From positions 1 through 7,296 of the forward strand of contig JAHOYW010000211.1 in the NCBI GenBank assembly GCA_019038735.1: 7,296 bases of DNA, read 5' to 3'. The position numbers were made by a program, and so were the translations under genes. The DNA is from Victivallales bacterium. GTDB taxonomy: Bacteria > Verrucomicrobiota > Lentisphaeria > Victivallales > Victivallaceae. Below the pieces are notes generated by a model. It was given only the letters and a program-made list of their open reading frames with translations, was not told where the DNA came from and ran no database searches. Below, one piece after another: positions 1 to 5,368 of the stretch. Each line of letters starts with the position of its first letter. The stretch's first letter is position 1.

Positions 1-8
1 AAATAATT

Positions 9-1016
9 ATGCGCCAGCCTGATTTTGATAATATCAGAAGAATTTTAGACCGTTCCAGAGCCAAGCGTCCGACATTATTTGAGTTTTTTCTTAATCAGGA
101 GCTTTACGAAAAACTTGTCGGTGAGTCCATGCCGGAACTAGAGGAAGAAAAAAACAGCTGGTTGATAAATGCTTTTCGTGCTGCCGGCTATGACTACGCG
201 ACTATTCATCCACCTAAAGGTATGCAGTTCAAAACAAAAGAACATGATGCGGAGGGTACATATTCACTTAATGATTATAATATTATCAGTGACCGCAAAA
301 GTTTTGAAAACTATCAATGGCCGGATCCTGATAAATGCGACTACTCAATATATGATAAGTTAACAAAACATCTTCCTGATGGAATGAAAGCAATTGTTTG
401 TGGTCCGGGCGGTGTGTTGGAAAATACAATAGCCTTGCTTGGCTATGACAATATGTGTATTATGACGCTTACCGAGCCAAAACTTTTAGAGGATGTATTC
501 GCTAAGGTTGGTTCTACACTGGTGCGGCATTATGAACTTGCTTCACAATTCGATTCTGTCGGGGCTCTTATCTCAAACGATGACTGGGGATTCAATTCTC
601 AAACTATGCTCTCACCTGAAGATTTTGAAAAATATCTTTTTCCATGGCATAGAAAAATTGCTGCCGCTTGTCATAAAGCTGGAAAACCAGTTATTCTTCA
701 TTCATGTGGTCAACTCGAAAAAATTATGGATGTGATTATCGACGATATTGGCTATGACGGCAAGCATTCATACGAAGACAAAATAATGCCGATTGAGGAA
801 GCATATGAAAAATATCATTCCCGAATCGCTTTATTGGGTGGAATCGATTTGGATTTTGTTTGCCGCCATACTCCAGATGAAGTCTATCAGCGTTCCAGAA
901 AAATGATAGAACGGTCAGCTGAGCGCGGTTCATACGCATTAGGTACGGGCAACAGTGTGCCCGAATATACGCCGGACGAAAATTACTTTGCCATGACTAA
1001 AGCAGCCCTTATTTAA
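9..1016 (+). CDS. Uroporphyrinogen decarboxylase (URO-D) family protein, MtaA/CmuA-like, not HemE
   Basis: The 335-residue protein has the length and layout of the URO-D superfamily, a TIM barrel that includes HemE and the cobalamin-dependent methyltransferases MtaA and CmuA. Visible landmarks are NDDWGF (190-195), the HSCG motif after a hydrophobic strand (231-234), LLGGID (275-280) and GTGNSVPEY (312-320). In MtaA-type enzymes the H-x-C pair plus a later Cys bind zinc for thiol activation. Here H231 and C233 are present, but the late Cys position in the GTGNS loop appears to be Asn315. The N-terminal arginine-rich RQAG substrate motif of true HemE is absent, so heme synthesis is unlikely. 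A cytoplasmic methyl-transfer or related role is possible, but substrate and partner are unknown and no corrinoid protein is visible in the window. Only 8 bases precede the ATG, with no Shine-Dalgarno in them, so a start further upstream cannot be excluded. The gene converges on the radical SAM gene with a 7-base gap. Family assignment is firm; function is not. Confidence 0.88.
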   Translation: MRQPDFDNIRRILDRSRAKRPTLFEFFLNQELYEKLVGESMPELEEEKNSWLINAFRAAGYDYATIHPPKGMQFKTKEHDAEGTYSLNDYNIISDRKSFENYQWPDPDKCDYSIYDKLTKHLPDGMKAIVCGPGGVLENTIALLGYDNMCIMTLTEPKLLEDVFAKVGSTLVRHYELASQFDSVGALISNDDWGFNSQTMLSPEDFEKYLFPWHRKIAAACHKAGKPVILHSCGQLEKIMDVIIDDIGYDGKHSYEDKIMPIEEAYEKYHSRIALLGGIDLDFVCRHTPDEVYQRSRKMIERSAERGSYALGTGNSVPEYTPDENYFAMTKAALI

Positions 1017-1023
1017 TTGAAAA

Positions 1024-2694
1024 TTATATTTTTGTAATTTTGGCGACATTTCTGCCGTAATGTAATTTGAATACGTAGCTGCTTTGTTCGTTGAAAAGTT
1101 TTGTTTTGGGATTTAACCAGAAATCAGCGGTATTGAAGCTGGTATTTAGAATTATACAGCGTTTGATTTTTGTGTTTTTGTCTAGATCTGCTCGTTGCCA
1201 GATGATTGTTTCCTCGCTGGATTTTGTGTATTTTTGCATCTCCGCTTTGTCGCAGCGGAAACCACTGGCTATTTTTGCGAAACGACATAGCTCTAAAGAT
1301 TTTTCGTCATGTTTTTTTAGGAATTCTTCCAGCAGGTCAAAACGTTTTTCCAGTGAAAGCTTGCCTTTGTGTAAATCGCAATGGGGCTTGATAAAATCAC
1401 AAAATTGCATGAAAAAATTGTTTATCTGTTTATTGCAGAAACGAAATACATTTATCAGGGCAGGGGGATTATACCAGGAATCCAATATGTAGGAATATAA
1501 AGTCGCGCTAGTCAAATCTTCCTTGCTCATATCTTTTGTCTGCAATACTTGCCAAGGTGTTTTGGGATTGTACTTCAAGCCCGGCGGTGGGTTTTCGCGT
1601 AATGCTGTTCCCGGCAAGAGTTTTAAATTTTCTAATTGAATCTCGTCAGGAGCTAAATTCAGCATCATATTAATATCATTCACTAATGAGGGCAATGTTT
1701 GTTTCGGTAAGCCGGCGATTAAATCAGCATGAATTTCAAGATTATCCAATTCAAGCAATGCTTTCAAGCCTTTTATGGTATTTTCAGGTGAAGCAGTACG
1801 GCGGATTTCTTTTAAAACAATAGAATTAAAACTCTGGATTCCAGCCTCAAGATGTAAAGTTCCTCTTTCCGCTTTCGCTAGTTGTTCAAGGACTTCTGGT
1901 TTTAGTTTGCCGGGATGGATTTCAAGGTGAAACCGCATGTCGGAAAAATCTTCCGCGAAGAATTTAAGCATAGAAAGCGCACGCTCAGAATCCTCGTTAA
2001 AAGTTCGGTCAATTAAGCGTATATCACGATAGTCGAGATTATGCAGTGCCTGTAAATCTTTTTTTACCCGAGGTAGAGAGTGATATTTAACACCTCTGCT
2101 TTTAGAACTGGTGCAGAAAGAACAAACACCGCCGCAGCCGCGGCTGGTTTCAAGCTGATAAAAAGCTTTTCCACGATGAATTAAACCTTGTTGATATGGG
2201 GAGGGCAGGGTGTCAAGTTCATTTTTGTAATCCGCCAGCAGATTGTCCTGATAAGAATTTTGTTCATCAAGATAACACAATCCGGCAACTTTATTTCCTT
2301 TTAATAAATCAGGGAGCGATGACTCATCTCCACGGATGACCCCCGATATATAAAGGTTTTCCCGCAGAAATTTTTCATTATCGCCAAGGAAGCTTGGACC
2401 GCCAAGAAAGATTCGCAGTTCTTTATTATGTTTTTTGAGTTCAGCACATATTTCCAGCAAAAAATCAAGATTGAAAATATAGCCGGTCGCCAGTAAAAGC
2501 TCAGGATTATTCGCCTCAATATCACTAATGATCTCCTCAAAGGGACTTTTGATGGTCGCTTCAACATGCCCCCAGTGCCATTCAGGCGCATCCTGTTCCG
2601 CCAAGGCACGAATCAGGCAATAGCCCGGCATCGAATGCGAATAAGAGGAATTCAGTTCCAAAAATACTACTTTTTTATCATCAGTATATGTCAT
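1024..2694 (-). CDS. B12-binding-type radical SAM protein with DUF4080-like C-terminal domain
   Basis: This is a 556-residue cytoplasmic protein with three parts. Residues about 7-135 resemble the cobalamin-binding fold found in front of many radical SAM enzymes: an FLELNSSYSHS start, LGGPSF at 97-102 and VIRGDESSLPDLL at 119-131. The classical DxHxxG cobalamin-ligand motif is not seen. Residues about 178-380 form the radical SAM core, with the CxxxCxxC cluster motif at C187, C191 and C194, LIDRTFN (227-233), FHLEIH (255-260), LEAGIQSFN (282-290) and LIAGLP (325-330). The LETSRGC, DRTFN and GIQS combination followed by a C-terminal domain containing SWYNP (406-410) matches the DUF4080 group. 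The C-terminal part holds extra cysteines (420, 432, 439, 470, 481, 513). The reaction is not known to me; related proteins act in varied SAM-radical modifications. The ATG lacks a clear Shine-Dalgarno. It shares one base with the stop of the upstream C-terminal frame (TAATG), so translation may depend on coupling. Confidence 0.9.
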   Translation of the reverse strand: MTYTDDKKVVFLELNSSYSHSMPGYCLIRALAEQDAPEWHWGHVEATIKSPFEEIISDIEANNPELLLATGYIFNLDFLLEICAELKKHNKELRIFLGGPSFLGDNEKFLRENLYISGVIRGDESSLPDLLKGNKVAGLCYLDEQNSYQDNLLADYKNELDTLPSPYQQGLIHRGKAFYQLETSRGCGGVCSFCTSSKSRGVKYHSLPRVKKDLQALHNLDYRDIRLIDRTFNEDSERALSMLKFFAEDFSDMRFHLEIHPGKLKPEVLEQLAKAERGTLHLEAGIQSFNSIVLKEIRRTASPENTIKGLKALLELDNLEIHADLIAGLPKQTLPSLVNDINMMLNLAPDEIQLENLKLLPGTALRENPPPGLKYNPKTPWQVLQTKDMSKEDLTSATLYSYILDSWYNPPALINVFRFCNKQINNFFMQFCDFIKPHCDLHKGKLSLEKRFDLLEEFLKKHDEKSLELCRFAKIASGFRCDKAEMQKYTKSSEETIIWQRADLDKNTKIKRCIILNTSFNTADFWLNPKTKLFNEQSSYVFKLHYGRNVAKITKI

Positions 2695-2888
2695 TAATCA
2701 GCTTTGTTTTTTAACAAATCCTTGATCTTATTTTCTTGAGAAATGGGTTCACCTCTAAAAATATAAATAAACCCATTGGATTCTTTTTGGGGAAAATAGG
2801 AGAAGAAAAACCATATCTCATCTTTTTTCATCTTTAGCTCTTTATCTGATTGAGAGACCTGTACCATTTGGTGATTTTGCCATCGAAT
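2694..2888 (-). pseudogene. C-terminal continuation of the small secreted protein in another frame
   Basis: Reading the - strand one frame away from the preceding entry, the sequence is open from after a TAA at 2889-2891 to a TAA at 2694-2696. It contains KKDEIWFFFSYFP, then NGFIYIFRGEPIS and a charged helix-like end, KIKDLLKNKAD. The aromatic beta-strand pattern with a basic tail is what one expects for the end of a small exported domain, and it directly continues the family pattern of the 2834-3187 frame. Joining the two frames requires a shift equal to one lost base (or two gained) somewhere in 2834-2888, giving a protein of roughly 170 residues. An ATG at 2865-2867 could start a separate 57-residue protein, but it has no convincing ribosome site. 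I saw no canonical X-XXY-YYZ slippery heptamer in the overlap, so mutation or assembly error is likelier than programmed frameshifting. The stop overlaps the radical SAM start by one base. Confidence 0.55.
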
Positions 2889-3187
2889 TTATGTTTTATG
2901 GTTTCGGCATATACATGAGCTTGAAAATTCAGCAATAAAGATGTGCCTTTAATATTCCCTTTGAGTGTTTCAATCGTTTTGATTTTAATATGAAGATGCC
3001 CCCATTTCTTAGCAACTTTTTTCACATTGATAACTTTTGCTTTGACAATCCATGTCGATTCGTTTATTACTTTAGCTAATGATTGATTACCACCTGAAGC
3101 GAAACATGTAGATATTCCACATAAAAACAAGAATAGAATAGTGAATGATATTGGTGTATTGTGATTTCTTTTCTTTTTTTCCTTCAT
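2834..3187 (-). CDS. Small secreted protein, N-terminal part; gene probably frameshifted
   Basis: From the ATG at 3187 this frame encodes 117 residues. It begins with a signal peptide: a basic n-region (KEKKKR), a hydrophobic core (ISFTILFLFLCGIST) and a likely cleavage near CFA/S. ISTC is a poor lipobox, so export as a soluble periplasmic or secreted protein is more likely than lipidation. The mature part runs SLAKVINESTWIVKAKV, then TIETLKGNIKG. This fits a loose class of exported proteins with an 'ADxIVxGKV ... VLKGxxKG' beta-barrel-like pattern, whose function I do not know. The frame ends abruptly after KITKWYRSLNQIKS, while the next frame continues sensibly (see 2694-2888). A longer start at a GTG (3235) would add 16 residues that are only the translation of a repeat. 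I prefer the ATG at 3187, which has AAGGA 10 bases upstream. It could be a pseudogene, a sequencing error or a genuinely short protein. Confidence 0.6.
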   Translation of the reverse strand: MKEKKKRNHNTPISFTILFLFLCGISTCFASGGNQSLAKVINESTWIVKAKVINVKKVAKKWGHLHIKIKTIETLKGNIKGTSLLLNFQAHVYAETIKHKFDGKITKWYRSLNQIKS

Positions 3188-3191
3188 GTTT

Positions 3192-3250
3192 GGATATTCC
3201 TTGTTGGATATTGGATATTCATCTTTATTATTCACAAGCGAGACGCTTGT
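3192..3250. repeat. Palindrome plus GGATATT repeat module in the intergenic gap
   Basis: A perfect 7-base inverted repeat, ACAAGCG (3234-3240) and CGCTTGT (3244-3250), is separated by the 3-base loop AGA. Beside it GGATATT occurs three times, at 3192-3198, 3206-3212 and 3213-3219. On the - strand the palindrome comes first, followed by ATATCC units that run into the start region of the small secreted protein. Translated, this gives EYPISNKEYP, a peptide I recall as a recurrent false N-terminus in PVC-group genomes; that is memory, not a search result. The hairpin is not followed by a T-run in the - direction, so it is not an obvious intrinsic terminator for the phosphatase operon. It may be a dispersed REP-like extragenic element. 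Confidence 0.6.
3198..3202 (-). promoter_or_regulatory. Probable ribosome binding site for the secreted protein ATG at 3187
   Basis: The - strand reads AAGGA here, followed by 10 bases and then ATG. The spacing is slightly long, but this is the only purine-rich match near either candidate start. It lies inside the repeat module, so the repeat itself would supply the translation signal. Confidence 0.4.
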
Positions 3251-3259
3251 CCTACATTT

Positions 3260-5368
3260 TTATCCATAATATTTAATCGTCATCATAGTTATATCGTCTG
3301 ACTGTGGGGCGTTAGCCGTGAAAGCAGTTATTGATTTAGATACTCCTTCGAGTATTTCCCGAGGATTGGCTCCCTTAAGTTTTTGCAGGGCGGCGTGTAG
3401 GCGTTTTGATTGATATTCTTCTCCCTTGGAGTTGAAGGCTTCTGTAACACCATCAGTATAAAAGAATAGAGTATCGCCTTTTTTTAGTTTTAGTTTTGTT
3501 ATGCTGAACTGTTCTTTTTTGAGCGGTAAAGCTCCAACTATTATGCCGTTTTCAGTTTTTATTGCGTCGAAGCTGTTATCCCTTCGCAGATATGGCGGCG
3601 GATGTCCGCCGTTACTCAGCGCGACTTCGCCAGTAGTAATATCCAACAAGCCGCAAGTTCCGGTGAAAAACATACATAATTCATTATTGTGTTCCAATTC
3701 GTTGCCGACGTTTACTAAGATTTCGTCCGGTGCGAAGCCATCCTCGGCTTCATGTCGCAGTAAGGTCAATGAACGCATCATAAAAAGAGCTGCGGAAAGT
3801 CCTTTTCCTGAAATATCTCCAATAGTGAAGAAGAGATGTTTTTTATCGACAAAGAAGAAATCGTAGAAATCACCGCCGACTTCTTTAGCCGGGTGCATTT
3901 CGGCATATATATCAAATTCATCATGTTCAGGGAATGGCATGGATACATCCGGGAGCATCGCACCTTGAATTTCAGCAGCCACAAGGAATTCATTTTTTGT
4001 TCGTTCCTGATGCGCGATATTATTTCTGAGATTGTTAATTTGCTTGTTCAGCTCGATAGCCATGGCATTAAAAGTTTCTCCAAGTTCCTGAAATTCATCA
4101 TTGCTTGTAATCTTAATTCGCTCATCTAAATTTCTTTTTCCAAACTCCTTGATTCCTGATTCGAGTTGTTTGATCGGTTTGCCGATATGGAGTGCAATCC
4201 AGGCAGCAATAAGCAATATGACTATGGAGCCCGTGAAAATAATTCCTAGATAGATTAATGTTTTTTCTTCAATATACTGATGCGTAGACAGAATATAAAC
4301 TTTCTGTTTTTCTTTAATTTTGGCTATCGCTTTTCCGGCGGCACTATGAATACTTTTAATTGGTGTTGCAATGCCGACTCCCCAACGCCCGGGGAGGATG
4401 GGAGAAAATGCGACATCCAGATGATTGCCTTTGAATATTGTAGAGAAATTTATCTTTTTCCCTATTGTGATTTTTGGCATAATCTTATTCTTGAATTCCA
4501 ATTTTTCTTCAGGAGACAGTTTCCATATAAGTTTCTTTGTAATTATATCTTCACGCGCCACAACTTCTCCTGAGGGTGCTACTAGGAAGGCAAAACAGTC
4601 TGTGCCGCGCGTTATCACAAACTCATTGGAAATCGTCTGCGGAAGTATGTTTATCATAATAACTGCTTCAATTTTGTCATTGACAACTACAGCTTGAGAA
4701 AGTGTTAAAAGTGATTTATTGTTTGCGGAAGATGGAGTTGGATCAAACCACGCAACTTCACCTTTCTTAGCTATTGCATTTTTAAACCACGGCATTTTTC
4801 TGACGTCATAATTCAATGGTACAGGGAACCAGTCGTATTTGAAAAACAAACCGTTGGGTAATGCGATTCCCATTCCAACATAATAATCATCATAAGCACA
4901 GGAATACTTAAAAGCATTGCGTATCATGGTTAATGTCCGCAAACCATTTTTTATCTCGGTCTGGCTAAGATAGGGCGGGTGATTAATATATGTAAAGTCT
5001 TCATTAAGCATCTGAGTCTGGTTTGAGCCTCCGATAAAAGCTTTGTCATCGAGACGATAATGTCCATTCAAAATAGATTTATATAGAGTAATCAAATCCT
5101 TCATTGCGGAAAGAGTCTGCCGCATTTGAAGTTGACAAATAGTCGCTTGACCATCCGCAAGCATCAATAACTGCGCATGTATTTCTTTATGCATCGCGAG
5201 ACTGCACTCATGGATCGCTTCTCTTGTTATATTTTCCCCGGTTACAGTTGTGAAATCCTGCAGTTTGTACATATCGATAATCGTCAAAATTTCGGCTGTT
5301 ACAAAAATGCAAAATGGTACTATCAGAAAATATAGTAAGATTCTGTTTTTTAAAGACATATTTTTCAT
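3260..5368 (-). CDS. Membrane sensor phosphatase: Cache - TM - HAMP - SpoIIE/PP2C (catalytic motifs intact)
   Basis: The protein has 702 residues. A first membrane segment spans about 11-31. An extracytoplasmic double-Cache-like sensor spans about 35-365, with YDVRKMPWF (187-195), a variant of the YDxRxRxWY signature, and a second subdomain ending SPILPGRWGVGIA (322-334). The second membrane segment is about 371-393, and HAMP is about 394-445. A coiled linker containing EFLVAAEIQGAMLP (460-473) leads to a SpoIIE-type PP2C phosphatase domain (485-702). The metal-binding and catalytic motifs are complete: VGGDFYD (497-503), GDISGKG (517-523), SNGGHPPP (585-592), YTDG (637-640) and QSDDIT (689-694). 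By family knowledge it should dephosphorylate a phosphoserine/threonine protein, often a STAS anti-sigma-factor antagonist, in response to a periplasmic ligand. Neither target nor ligand is shown. The ATG at 5368 overlaps the upstream gene's TGA (ATGA) and has AGGA just before it, so the two genes are probably co-translated. Confidence 0.92.
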   Translation of the reverse strand: MKNMSLKNRILLYFLIVPFCIFVTAEILTIIDMYKLQDFTTVTGENITREAIHECSLAMHKEIHAQLLMLADGQATICQLQMRQTLSAMKDLITLYKSILNGHYRLDDKAFIGGSNQTQMLNEDFTYINHPPYLSQTEIKNGLRTLTMIRNAFKYSCAYDDYYVGMGIALPNGLFFKYDWFPVPLNYDVRKMPWFKNAIAKKGEVAWFDPTPSSANNKSLLTLSQAVVVNDKIEAVIMINILPQTISNEFVITRGTDCFAFLVAPSGEVVAREDIITKKLIWKLSPEEKLEFKNKIMPKITIGKKINFSTIFKGNHLDVAFSPILPGRWGVGIATPIKSIHSAAGKAIAKIKEKQKVYILSTHQYIEEKTLIYLGIIFTGSIVILLIAAWIALHIGKPIKQLESGIKEFGKRNLDERIKITSNDEFQELGETFNAMAIELNKQINNLRNNIAHQERTKNEFLVAAEIQGAMLPDVSMPFPEHDEFDIYAEMHPAKEVGGDFYDFFFVDKKHLFFTIGDISGKGLSAALFMMRSLTLLRHEAEDGFAPDEILVNVGNELEHNNELCMFFTGTCGLLDITTGEVALSNGGHPPPYLRRDNSFDAIKTENGIIVGALPLKKEQFSITKLKLKKGDTLFFYTDGVTEAFNSKGEEYQSKRLHAALQKLKGANPREILEGVSKSITAFTANAPQSDDITMMTIKYYG

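Noticed and set aside
1020..1041. Inverted repeat AAAATTA/TAATTTT between the convergent genes as a bidirectional terminator
   Set aside because: The 7-base stem is entirely A/T, and most of it lies inside the end of the radical SAM coding region. It is too weak to call.
1091..1492. 133-codon + strand open frame antisense to the radical SAM gene
   Set aside because: It lies opposite the radical SAM C-terminal domain, has no recognisable motif, and its composition is explained by the other strand.
2742..2777. 8-base inverted repeat AATGGGTT/AACCCATT with a 20-base loop upstream of the radical SAM start
   Set aside because: It lies in the C-terminal coding frame, about 50 bases from the start codon, and does not cover a ribosome site. 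An arm of this size with such a loop can occur by chance.
2834..2888. Programmed -1 frameshifting in the secreted protein gene
   Set aside because: No X-XXY-YYZ slippery heptamer is visible in the zero frame across the overlap, and no strong downstream pseudoknot was recognised. An indel is simpler.
3188..3235. GTG start giving a 133-residue secreted protein
   Set aside because: The extra 16 residues are a translation of the repeat module and would push the signal peptide inward. The ATG at 3187 is followed at once by a proper basic n-region.
3501..4697. Several open frames on the + strand (3501-3866, 3836-4129, 4280-4573, 4425-4697)
   Set aside because: All are antisense to the well-supported phosphatase gene, show no domain pattern and overlap each other. 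They are shadow frames.
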